35,431 nucleotides of DNA, from positions 1 to 35,431 of the forward strand of contig JAHDHS010000024.1 in assembly GCA_020631215.1 (NCBI GenBank), in the 5' to 3' direction. How positions within the stretch are numbered: position 1 is the first letter of the stretch; each line of letters begins with the position of its first letter. The notes below the pieces were generated by a model, which was not told the DNA's origin, made no database searches, and saw only the letters and a list, made by a program, of their open reading frames with translations. The DNA is from Hellea sp. (GTDB taxonomy: Bacteria; Pseudomonadota; Alphaproteobacteria; Caulobacterales; Maricaulaceae). Positions 16,655 to 24,100 of this stretch are shown piece by piece. The position numbers and the translations under genes were made by a program.

Positions 16655-17003
16655 TGTAGAGCTGTTCTTGTTGCAATCAGAAAATAAATCTAAGTTTCAA
16701 GAAATTGAAGCGTTAGAGCATGATTACTTAGCTGACAAATCACGGACAGAGGGTGTTGCGATCAGAAAAACTCTGTTTTTTGGTCAATTGGCAGCGGCCG
16801 GAGCTACCTTGCTCTTTGCCGTAACGCTTTTTGCTAATGCTGAAAATATTCCGTCAATAAGAAGGCTTGCTGCCATCTGTGCTGGATGGTCTTTTGTCGC
16901 TATCATATTTGGATTTTTCACCGTGGCATCATTTGGCGGCCATTTAATGCACAGTTCAACATTTCATCGGGCTCAAGTGGCCACGAAAACCTCTCAGATT
17001 TGA
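16644..17003 (+). CDS. AT-rich membrane protein, N-terminal part before a frameshift
   Basis: GTG 16644 overlaps the folP end by 11 bases. The 119 residues begin with a charged helix (about 1-40), then two membrane segments (about 45-65, FFGQLAAAGATLLFAVTLFA, and 75-100, LAAICAGWSFVAIIFGFF), and stop at TGA 17001. The frame of the next piece continues straight on if one A is added to the A4 run at 16986-16989, giving TKNLSDLKY across the join. I read this as one gene of about 208 residues, broken by one base. No family is recognised. Base use is AT-rich compared with folP and thiD on either side. Confidence 0.6.
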   Translation: MTTDVELFLLQSENKSKFQEIEALEHDYLADKSRTEGVAIRKTLFFGQLAAAGATLLFAVTLFANAENIPSIRRLAAICAGWSFVAIIFGFFTVASFGGHLMHSSTFHRAQVATKTSQI

Positions 17004-17020
17004 AGTATCAAACTACAGCT

Positions 17021-17269
17021 ATGAGGGTGTTAAATTCTCCCTACGTTGGAGAGGAAGAAAACCTTCAAGCCTTTACTAGATACATTGATGAAATGCTCGA
17101 TAAAATTGAGGAACAATTTGAAATCTGTAGGGCAACTATTGAAGAGGCAGGCAGGCAAGCCGACTCATCTAGGTCATGGTCCATGCGCTTTTTTGTTTTT
17201 GGCATAGTCGCTCTTTGTATCGCTTGGGCGACCTCGATAATTAGTGTTTTAATATATGACTACTTTTAA
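17021..17269 (+). pseudogene. C-terminal part of the frameshifted membrane protein
   Basis: This frame carries the rest of the membrane protein. After the join it reads NLSDLKYQTTAMRVLNSPY, then a helical stretch (ENLQAFTRYIDEMLDKIEE) and a last membrane segment (FFVFGIVALCIAWATSIISV) near the C-terminus. The ATG at 17021 has no ribosome site, so independent translation is doubtful. The end overlaps the thiD start by 14 bases, so thiD translation may have depended on ribosomes finishing the intact gene. Confidence 0.55.
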
Positions 17270-18119
17270 CCCCACACCTCGAACACTCATAATCGCCGGT
17301 TCTGACTCTTCCGGCGGAGCCGGGATTCAGGCGGATATCAAGACCTGTGCGGCGTTTGGCGTTTACTCGGCCACAGCGATTACAGCGGTCACGGCGCAGA
17401 ATACGGTGGGAGTGCAGCAAGTGGAATTCATGCCGCCCGATCTTGTGCGTGCGCAGATCAAATCTGTCATGTCCGATATTGGCGCGGATGTGATTAAGAT
17501 CGGCATGTTGGGAAATGAAGCCATCATCAATGTCGTCGCCGAGGAAGTGGATGAGGCCGATGCCTTTGTCATTTTGGATCCGGTTATGGTGGCGACATCC
17601 GGTGATAAATTGCTGGAAGACAGAGCGGTTAAAGCCCTGAAAGACAAGCTTATACCGCTGGCCGATTTGATCACGCCCAATGTCCCGGAAGCGGAATTGC
17701 TGACGGGTCTTAAGATTGCAGATGTTGATGATTTGACCAAGGCAGGGGACGCTCTGCTGGAGATGGGAGTCTATGCGGCGTTGATGAAGGGCGGGCATTT
17801 GGAGGGCAAATCCGTGGTCGATGTTCTGGTGTCGGAAGAGGGCGCGAATATCATGTCCGGCCCGCGCATTCACTCCCGCCATACGCATGGCACGGGCTGT
17901 ACATTGGCCAGTGCGGTCGCGGCCAATATGGCGCAGGATGTTCCGTTGGATGAGGCGGTGCTGATCGCGCGGGAATTTGTTTTTCAGGCGATTAAATCGG
18001 CTCCGGGACTAGGGGAAGGCAACGGCCCGCTAAATCATGGTCTGGTGATGGAGAACGGGGAAGATGAAACCAAGATCGCTAATAACCCGTTTGCGGCCCT
18101 GAAGGATCTAAAGCCTTAG
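17256..18119 (+). CDS. thiD: Hydroxymethylpyrimidine/phosphomethylpyrimidine kinase
   Basis: ThiD phosphorylates HMP and HMP-phosphate for thiamine synthesis. 287 residues of the ribokinase-like fold. IAGSDSSGGAGIQADIKT near residue 13-30 is the substrate loop, QNTVGVQQVEFMPP the lid region, and RIHSRHTHGTGCTLASAVA near residue 206-225 holds the catalytic Cys/anion hole. Slightly longer than the usual ~265 residues because of a C-terminal tail. The tail runs 41 bases into the convergent EamA gene. No thiamine riboswitch is visible upstream because the gene is internal to a run of overlapping genes. Confidence 0.93.
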   Translation: MTTFNPTPRTLIIAGSDSSGGAGIQADIKTCAAFGVYSATAITAVTAQNTVGVQQVEFMPPDLVRAQIKSVMSDIGADVIKIGMLGNEAIINVVAEEVDEADAFVILDPVMVATSGDKLLEDRAVKALKDKLIPLADLITPNVPEAELLTGLKIADVDDLTKAGDALLEMGVYAALMKGGHLEGKSVVDVLVSEEGANIMSGPRIHSRHTHGTGCTLASAVAANMAQDVPLDEAVLIAREFVFQAIKSAPGLGEGNGPLNHGLVMENGEDETKIANNPFAALKDLKP

Positions 18120-19017
18120 CCCTGCGTTCGCCCATCCGGCTGATCATCACGCCTAGAATGATAATGACGAATGACACGGCCATACGCCATTCAAAGACCT
18201 CATCGAGCAACCAGACCCCAAAACCGACAGAGGCGACCGGGACAAAATAATTGATCCGGGCCATCAGGCTTGGGCCGGTTTTCTCTATCACATATAGATA
18301 TAAGATCGTTGCGATCCCCGTAGAGCCAATCCCAAGCCCCCAAGCCATTAAATGTCCCATCAGGGGCGGATTTTCCGGAATGCCGGTAAGGCATCCTCCG
18401 ATGAGACCTGCGATGGCGGCTGACATCATCATGATGGCCCCGCCAACGGAGCTGGGCGTGTCTGGTGCGCGCTTGGCGCCAACAGTGGTAATGGCGTAGA
18501 AAAAAGCCGCAGAAACAATCAGGGCTTGGGCCTCCCAATTTTGAACAAGGCCAACACTGAAATTTTCCGGCAAGAACAAAAGAATAATCCCGGCAAAACC
18601 AATCAGGAAACCGATGAATTTTTGGATGTTCAATTTTTCATCGGTAAAGACGTGAGCCATAATAATTGTCATCAGCGGCATGATGCCAACAAGAATGGCG
18701 CTCAACCCGCTATCCACGGTTTGTTGTCCGACAGCGATAAGAAAAAATGGAATGATAGACCCTGTCAGGCCCAGACAGCCATACCAAACCCACCGCCCAT
18801 CAGACAGCCCCGGGAAACGATGACCTTTGATAAAAACATACGCCGTAATAAATGCCGCGCCAATCACAAGCCGGTAAGCGACCAGCCATATTGGACGCAG
18901 ATAATCGACCCCGACACCGACCATGGTGAAGGCGCTGCCCCAAATTAATATAAGCAGCAAAGCGCAGCCTAAAAGGGCTGGTGCCGACAAGGTGGAATCA
19001 TTTGAAGCCGTGCGCAT
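18079..19017 (-). CDS. EamA/DMT-family transporter
   Basis: About 312 residues with ten predicted membrane segments in two homologous EamA halves: for example LLGCALLLILIWGSAFTMVG and GWVAY-like segments in the first half and WEAQALIVSAAFFYAITTVGA in the second. The internal repeat is typical of the drug/metabolite exporter group (10 TMS). Substrate cannot be told; amino acids or metabolites are typical. ATG 19017 is chosen over TTG 19032 because AGGGCGG precedes it. That ribosome site lies inside a 6-bp inverted repeat. It follows purA by 40 bases on the same strand and overlaps thiD tail to tail. Confidence 0.87.
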   Translation of the reverse strand: MRTASNDSTLSAPALLGCALLLILIWGSAFTMVGVGVDYLRPIWLVAYRLVIGAAFITAYVFIKGHRFPGLSDGRWVWYGCLGLTGSIIPFFLIAVGQQTVDSGLSAILVGIMPLMTIIMAHVFTDEKLNIQKFIGFLIGFAGIILLFLPENFSVGLVQNWEAQALIVSAAFFYAITTVGAKRAPDTPSSVGGAIMMMSAAIAGLIGGCLTGIPENPPLMGHLMAWGLGIGSTGIATILYLYVIEKTGPSLMARINYFVPVASVGFGVWLLDEVFEWRMAVSFVIIILGVMISRMGERRAKALDPSGPQTGY

Positions 19018-19020
19018 AAG

Positions 19021-19043
19021 CCGCCCTGCCAAGCGTCGGGCGG
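19021..19043 (-). promoter_or_regulatory. Hairpin covering the EamA ribosome site
   Basis: On the minus strand CCGCCC and GGGCGG pair perfectly around an 11-base loop, ending three bases before ATG 19017. The right arm contains the ribosome-binding GGGCGG, so folding would hide it. There is no T run, so it is unlikely to be a purA terminator. Confidence 0.4.
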
Positions 19044-19057
19044 AGCGTCAATTAGAT

Positions 19058-20350
19058 TTACGCCTTAAAGGGATCGCGCATCAAGATGACATCTTCACGT
19101 TCGGGCGATGTGGAAACCATGGAGACTGGGCAGCCAATGGCTTCTTCGACGCGGCGGACATATTTGACCGCTTCGGCGGGCAGGTCGGCCCAGCTGCGCG
19201 CGCCGCGTGTTGAGCCCTGCCAGCCCGGCAGGCTTTCATAGATGGGCTCTACGGCGGCTTGATTGGCCGCACCGGCGGGCAGACGGCGAATGATCTTGCC
19301 GTTCAGCTTATAGCCTGTGCAGATGTTTAGCTCTGCAAATCCGTCCAACACGTCCAGTTTGGTCAGGGCGATCCCTGTAATGCCGCCCGTAATGATAGCC
19401 TGGCGAACCATGACCGCATCAAACCAGCCGCAGCGGCGTTGCCGCCCTGTGACCGTGCCAAATTCATGTCCGCGCTCACCCAGGCGGTGACCGATATCGT
19501 CATTGAGTTCCGTCGGGAAGGGGCCTTCGCCGACGCGGGTTGTGTAGGCTTTGGTGATACCCAGCACATAATTCAGGGCTTTCGGCCCCATGCCGGAGCC
19601 CGCCGCCGCTTGGCCCGCAATTGTATTGGAACTGGTCACAAAAGGGTAAGTGCCATGATCGATATCGAGCATCGCGCCTTGCGCGCCTTCAAACAGGATA
19701 CGCTTTTCCTCTTTCTGGGCGTCGTCCAGCACCTGCCAGACGGGCGCCATGAAAGGCAGGATTTTCGGGGCGATCTCGAGCAGTTTTTGATAAAGCTCCT
19801 CGGCATCCGTTTCGGGTTTGCCCAGACCTCGCCTAAGGGCATTATGGTGATGCAGCAGGTTTTTAACGCGAGCCAGCAAATGTTCTTCATCGGCCAGATC
19901 ACACACCCGAATCGCACGGCGGGCAACTTTGTCTTCATATGCCGGGCCAATGCCGCGCTTGGTTGTGCCGATTTTAACGCCGTCCGCCCGGTTCTCTCTA
20001 ATGCCGTCGAGTTCCGAATGGATCGGCAGGATGAGGGCCGTCGACTCAGAGAGTTTCAAATTCTCGGCATTGATCTTCACGCCTTGTGCTTTGATGCGTT
20101 TGACTTCATCCAAAAACGCCCAGGGATCAAAGACCACGCCATTCCCGATAACGGACAGCTTGCCGCCGCGCACTATGCCGGAGGGCAGCAGGGACAGCTT
20201 GTATGTCTCGCCATCCACGACCAGCGTATGACCGGCATTGTGCCCGCCTTGGAAACGGACAACGACATCGGCACGGCTGGAGAGCCAGTCAACGATTTTC
20301 CCTTTACCTTCATCGCCCCACTGCGATCCAACTACGACTACGTTTGCCAC
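19058..20350 (-). CDS. purA: Adenylosuccinate synthetase
   Basis: PurA makes adenylosuccinate from IMP, aspartate and GTP, the first committed step to AMP. 430 residues from GTG 20350. The GTP loop [16 protein letters not shown] is near residue 8-23, the catalytic Asp is in that loop and the catalytic His is in [28 protein letters not shown] and the late TTRGAR-like segment ([12 protein letters not shown]) are intact. An upstream in-frame codon at 20377 is rejected because it falls inside a strong hairpin; GAGGTG precedes the GTG by six bases. EamA follows on the same strand. Confidence 0.96.
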   Translation of the reverse strand: MANVVVVGSQWGDEGKGKIVDWLSSRADVVVRFQGGHNAGHTLVVDGETYKLSLLPSGIVRGGKLSVIGNGVVFDPWAFLDEVKRIKAQGVKINAENLKLSESTALILPIHSELDGIRENRADGVKIGTTKRGIGPAYEDKVARRAIRVCDLADEEHLLARVKNLLHHHNALRRGLGKPETDAEELYQKLLEIAPKILPFMAPVWQVLDDAQKEEKRILFEGAQGAMLDIDHGTYPFVTSSNTIAGQAAAGSGMGPKALNYVLGITKAYTTRVGEGPFPTELNDDIGHRLGERGHEFGTVTGRQRRCGWFDAVMVRQAIITGGITGIALTKLDVLDGFAELNICTGYKLNGKIIRRLPAGAANQAAVEPIYESLPGWQGSTRGARSWADLPAEAVKYVRRVEEAIGCPVSMVSTSPEREDVILMRDPFKA

Positions 20351-20370
20351 GCTTTTCACCTCATAATTAA

Positions 20371-20395
20371 GGCGCAACCCGTCACAGGTCGCGCC
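20371..20395 (-). promoter_or_regulatory. Strong hairpin just upstream of purA
   Basis: On the minus strand GGCGCGACC pairs with GGTTGCGCC (9 bp, one G-U) around TGTGACG. It ends about 20 bases before GTG 20350. The sequence after it (TTAATTATGAGG) has no real T tract, so it is either a weak terminator of the PagL-like gene or a structured purA leader. Confidence 0.45.
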
Positions 20396-20477
20396 TAGAG
20401 AATCTCTTTAGACTTTTTCAGTCTTTAGACAGTTTCGCCGCAAAAGGCGAATCGGAATTAGGTCTTATCTACAGGCT

Positions 20478-21074
20478 TTAAAAACGTCTCGCGGCCCGAA
20501 AACCAATACTGTCAACGCCCTCATTTACATTTCCGGTATAGGCATTTGACAGGTGTTCAAAGAAAATTTCGCCTGCCCATTTATCGCTGACCCGATAGCC
20601 GAGCGTTACAGCCGGACGGAAAAGGTAGCGTTCACCATATGATATCTCTTCCTGAGATCTGCGCAGGAGTTCATCGAAACCGCTTTCACGTAAATTGTCC
20701 GCTGTGAAAACTTTTTTTGTGCCGTCGTGCAAGACAACGCCGAGCGCGATGTCGCCATAGACTTTGTTACTAAAATTGTGCCGCCAGAGGAGACCCGCTC
20801 CGCCATAGGAGGTCTTGCCGTCCAAATTGACCATTCCGCCAATATAGGGCTGCGGGGCCAGAGCCCATTTTAGAAATTCAGGCTCGTCAAAAATGATTTC
20901 TCCATTAATGCCAATGCTGTTTTCCCGGCCTCCGCCTGCGCCCCATCCCAACTTGATTGTTCGCTCGTCAAACTCTGTCACGCCAAAACGCAGTTCAGAT
21001 ATTTGCGCTTTGGCCGGAGTGTTCAGAGCCAGAGTCAGAACCAGCCCTAGACTTATTGCCAATCTTTGTATCAT
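20478..21074 (-). CDS. PagL-like acyloxyacyl hydrolase (outer membrane)
   Basis: 198 residues from ATG 21074, with GGGAG six bases upstream. The signal peptide (MIQRLAISLGLVLTLALNTPAKA) is followed by an alternating beta-barrel-like chain ending in an aromatic residue (FRAARRF), as in outer-membrane proteins. IFFEHLSNAYTGNVNEGVDSIG matches the lipid A 3-O-deacylase PagL active site: His and Ser two apart, then Asn, and a downstream acid. PagL removes the 3-linked acyl chain from lipid A. Activity here is inference from the motif. It lies between serA and purA but separated by gaps of about 80 and 127 bases, so it is probably its own unit. Confidence 0.75.
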   Translation of the reverse strand: MIQRLAISLGLVLTLALNTPAKAQISELRFGVTEFDERTIKLGWGAGGGRENSIGINGEIIFDEPEFLKWALAPQPYIGGMVNLDGKTSYGGAGLLWRHNFSNKVYGDIALGVVLHDGTKKVFTADNLRESGFDELLRRSQEEISYGERYLFRPAVTLGYRVSDKWAGEIFFEHLSNAYTGNVNEGVDSIGFRAARRF

Positions 21075-21154
21075 CACATGCTCCCACCTTCGCGTCTCAA
21101 CTTATCCATGTTGATGCAATCGTGAATAGGTATCAAGTGGTGCATGTCGTTTGT

Positions 21155-22729
21155 CTAAAAGCTCACCACATCCACGATTTTAACATGGTCAAGAGATTTG
21201 ATTTGCTCAACGACGTCTTCTGACACTGAGGCATCTACACTGACCAGACAGACCGCTTCTTCACCTTCGGCTACACGGCCCAGTGAGAATGTCGCGATAT
21301 TGACTTTGGCGTCGCCAAGGATTTGACCGAGTTTGCCAATAAAGCCGGGCTTATCTTCATTGCGTACATAAAGCATATGGGGCGAAAAGGCCGCGTCCAT
21401 CGGCACACCGAACAGGCGGACAATACGCGGCTCGCCGCGATAGATCGTCCCGACAATTGCAAATTTACGCTCATCCGTTTCGACCTGAATACGGATCAGA
21501 GATTCTGCACGTTCGGCTTCATCAATATAGCTTTCCTTGATCTCGATCCCGCGCTGTTTGGCGAGGACGGGGGCAGAGACAGCATTGACTTCGGGCATAG
21601 CGGTTTTCAACAGGCCTGCCAGCATAGCTGCGCTCATCGGGTTTGTGTTCAGCTGTGTGATGCCGCCCTTATAGGTGACTTCAACCGATTGGGCCGGGGC
21701 GTGGAGTAGCTGTCCCATGAGTGTGCCGAGCTTATCCGCCAGATCAACCCAAGGCTTGAGGCGCGGGGCCTCTTCGGCGGAAATGGACGGCGTGTTCAGT
21801 GCATTGGAGACAGCCCCGGTCAGCAGGTAATCCGCCATTTGCTCGGCCACTTGCACGGCGACATTTTCCTGCGCTTCCAGTGTAGAGGCACCCAAATGCG
21901 GCGTGGCGATGAAATTTGGCGTACCGAACAGCGCATGCTGCTTAGCGGGCTCGACGGCGAAGACGTCCAGTGCCGCGGCGCGCACATGGCCGGCTTCCAG
22001 CGCGTCTTTCAGCGCCTCTTCATCCACCAGACCACCGCGCGCGCAATTGACGATGATGACGCCTTTCTTGGTCATGCCAAGGCGTTCGCGATTGACGATA
22101 TTTTTCGTGCTTTCCACCAGCGGCGTATGCAGCGTGATGGCATCTGCACGTTGGAACAGCTCATCCAGCTCGACCTTGGTGACGCCGAGTTTTACCGCGC
22201 GTTCCTCGGTTAGATAGGGGTCATAGGCGATGACTTTCATCTTTAGGCCCAACGCGCGTTCGGCGACCAATGTGCCAATGTTCCCGCAGCCGATCAGGCC
22301 GAGCGTTTTATTAAACAGTTCTGTCCCTTTGAAGTCACTTTTCGGCCATTCGCCATTTTGCGTGCGGGCCGATGCCGACGGGATCTGCCGCGCGGCGGCG
22401 AATAGCATGGCGATGGCATGTTCGGCGGTCGTGATCGCATTACCGAAAGGCGTGTTCATCACAACGACGCCGCGATCTGTGGCGGCCTTGATGTCAATAT
22501 TATCCACGCCGATCCCGGCACGGCCAATGACCTTCAAATTTTTAGCCGCAGCGATAATCTCAGCGTCAGGTCGGGTGGAGCTACGCACGGCCAGCCCGTC
22601 ATAATCACCGATGATTTTGATTAACTCATCTTTGGATTGACCCGTAATAACGTCGACATCGACGCCGCGATTTTTGAAAACCTCAACGGCAGACGGACTC
22701 ATTTTGTCTGAAATAAGAACTTTAGGCAT
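21155..22729 (-). CDS. serA: D-3-phosphoglycerate dehydrogenase
   Basis: SerA oxidises 3-phosphoglycerate, the first step to serine. 524 residues, the long form with an intervening (ASB) domain and a C-terminal ACT domain. The NAD-binding loop is GLIGCGNIGTLVAERA near residue 144; CARGGLVDEEAL and TPHLGASTLEAQ mark the catalytic core (Arg, Glu, His). The end (LYVRNEDKPGFIGKLGQILG) is the ACT domain, often used for serine feedback. The gene starts two bases after the serC stop, so it shares the serC promoter and leader. Confidence 0.97.
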   Translation of the reverse strand: MPKVLISDKMSPSAVEVFKNRGVDVDVITGQSKDELIKIIGDYDGLAVRSSTRPDAEIIAAAKNLKVIGRAGIGVDNIDIKAATDRGVVVMNTPFGNAITTAEHAIAMLFAAARQIPSASARTQNGEWPKSDFKGTELFNKTLGLIGCGNIGTLVAERALGLKMKVIAYDPYLTEERAVKLGVTKVELDELFQRADAITLHTPLVESTKNIVNRERLGMTKKGVIIVNCARGGLVDEEALKDALEAGHVRAAALDVFAVEPAKQHALFGTPNFIATPHLGASTLEAQENVAVQVAEQMADYLLTGAVSNALNTPSISAEEAPRLKPWVDLADKLGTLMGQLLHAPAQSVEVTYKGGITQLNTNPMSAAMLAGLLKTAMPEVNAVSAPVLAKQRGIEIKESYIDEAERAESLIRIQVETDERKFAIVGTIYRGEPRIVRLFGVPMDAAFSPHMLYVRNEDKPGFIGKLGQILGDAKVNIATFSLGRVAEGEEAVCLVSVDASVSEDVVEQIKSLDHVKIVDVVSF

Positions 22730-22731
22730 GA

Positions 22732-23895
22732 TTAAAGCTCCGCGATTTTGGTTTCAAAGGCCCAGTCAAGCCATGGGGTCAGGGCTTCGAGGTCGGATTT
22801 TTCAATCAGACCGGACGCCCAGACACGGAACCCAGCGGGCGCTGTTTTGTAAGAGCCAAAATCGAGCGCGACATTTTCATCGCCCAGTAATGTGACGATG
22901 GATTTTGCGAAAGCGGCTTGCGCGTCTTTAGGCAAAGCCGTCACACGCGGATCGACAATTTTCATGCAGACGCCGGTATTGGAACGCAGCTCGTCTTTCT
23001 CGCAGAGATTGGCAATCCACTCGGTGCGGTCAATCCAGTCCCACAGCACTTGTGCGTTGGCATCGGCACGGTCATGCATGCCTTGCAGCCCGCCATTGGC
23101 CTTCACCCATTTCAGCGCGTCCAAATGATCTTCGGCACAGAGCAGGGAAGGTGTATTGATGGTGGAGCCTTCAAACAGGGCTTCGTTGAGCTTGCCGCCG
23201 CTGGTCATGCGGAAGATTTTTGGCAGCGGCCAAGGGGGTGTGTAGCTTTCAAGCCGTTCGACTGCGCGGGGGGACAAGATCAGCATACCATGGGCCGCTT
23301 CGCCGCCCATATTCTTCTGCCAACTATAGGTGACAACGTCCAGCTTGGGCCAGTCGAGTTCTTGCGCATAGACGGCAGAGGTTGCATCGCAAATGGTCAA
23401 GCCTTCGCGGTCTGCCGGGATGAAATCGGCATTTGGGACCCGCACACCGGCAGTCGTCCCGTTCCATGTGAAGACCAGATCGCGGTCACCTGTATATTCA
23501 TGCAAAGGCGGCAGATGGCCATAATCAGCCTCTAAGATACGAAGATCGTCCAGCGGCAGCTGGCTTTTGGCATCCGTGATCCAGGCATTACCGAAATTTT
23601 CCCAAGCCGCGACATCCACACCGCGCGGCCCGAGTAGAGACCACATGGCCATTTCAACGGCACCTGTGTCTGAAGCCGGAACGATGGCTATGCGGTAATC
23701 ATCCGGCACACCGAGGACTTCGCGTGTCAGGTCGATGACTTCTTTGAGTTTGGCTTTGCCCGAAGCCGAGCGGTGCGAGCGACCGAGCGCAGCATCGCTG
23801 AGGGCATCCAAGGTCCAACCTGGACGTTTCTTTGTGGGACCCGCACTGAAGCGGGGATCGACGGGTTTGACCGTCGGTTTCGTGGCGATCGCCAT
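22732..23895 (-). CDS. serC: Phosphoserine aminotransferase
   Basis: SerC makes phosphoserine from 3-phosphohydroxypyruvate and glutamate using pyridoxal phosphate. 387 residues from ATG 23895, preceded by GGAG at eight bases. DPRFSAGPTKKRPGW opens the protein, SDTGAVEMAMWSLLG and FTWNGTTAGVRVPN form the cofactor pocket, and YSWQKNMGGEAAHGM carries the Schiff-base Lys. This is the alphaproteobacterial/archaeal-type SerC rather than the E. coli form. A sigma-70-type promoter and a two-hairpin leader precede it. Confidence 0.95.
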   Translation of the reverse strand: MAIATKPTVKPVDPRFSAGPTKKRPGWTLDALSDAALGRSHRSASGKAKLKEVIDLTREVLGVPDDYRIAIVPASDTGAVEMAMWSLLGPRGVDVAAWENFGNAWITDAKSQLPLDDLRILEADYGHLPPLHEYTGDRDLVFTWNGTTAGVRVPNADFIPADREGLTICDATSAVYAQELDWPKLDVVTYSWQKNMGGEAAHGMLILSPRAVERLESYTPPWPLPKIFRMTSGGKLNEALFEGSTINTPSLLCAEDHLDALKWVKANGGLQGMHDRADANAQVLWDWIDRTEWIANLCEKDELRSNTGVCMKIVDPRVTALPKDAQAAFAKSIVTLLGDENVALDFGSYKTAPAGFRVWASGLIEKSDLEALTPWLDWAFETKIAEL

Positions 23896-23966
23896 ATCTA
23901 TGTCTCCATCGCTCCGCGTTTTTGTACGAAGCAGCAAAGTGCGCCTCAGTGGGGAGGCGTGGCCCG
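23896..23966 (-). ncRNA. Two-hairpin leader upstream of serC (serC-motif candidate)
   Basis: Read on the minus strand, the predicted transcript start is followed by a perfect 6-bp hairpin (CGCCTC/GAGGCG, plus 23942-23959). A second 6-bp hairpin follows (CTTCGT/GCGGAG with an A-rich loop, plus 23912-23931), then the GGAG site and ATG 23895. A structured serC leader (the serC RNA motif) is known upstream of serC-serA in alphaproteobacteria. Two hairpins then ribosome site agrees in outline, but I cannot check the consensus base by base. Confidence 0.5.
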
Positions 23967-23971
23967 CAGCG

Positions 23972-24001
23972 GCTATAAGTGAGAGTCGGCGGGCAGGTCA
24001 A
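23972..24001 (-). promoter_or_regulatory. Sigma-70 type promoter of serC-serA
   Basis: Minus strand TTGACC (plus 23996-24001), 18-base spacer, TATAGC (plus 23972-23977). The expected start near 23965 leaves a leader of about 70 bases. Confidence 0.65.
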
Positions 24002-24100
24002 GGGCGCGATCTTAGTCTGTGTGAGTCGATAGTTGGTAAATTTTCAATCTGGCAGATTTGTCACAGTTTGCTTTCGCCTGATTTAAGGATATTGAAAGCT

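Noticed and set aside
16983-16992. Programmed -1 frameshift in the folP-thiD orphan
   Set aside because: The zero-frame codons ACG AAA ACC do not make an X-XXY-YYZ slippery site, and no clear pseudoknot follows; a missing base explains it better.
17200-17256. Thiamine riboswitch before thiD
   Set aside because: The upstream bases are coding sequence of the orphan, and no TPP-element core is visible.
20351-20377. purA start upstream at 20377
   Set aside because: Falls in the strong hairpin and adds residues before the conserved N-terminal strand.
19439-20398. 319-residue open frame opposite purA
   Set aside because: Shadow of purA on the other strand, with no recognisable domain.
23735-24100. 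Long N-terminal extension of ctaA
   Set aside because: It is antisense to the serC 5' end and carries no family features; ATG 24101 begins the true heme A synthase start.
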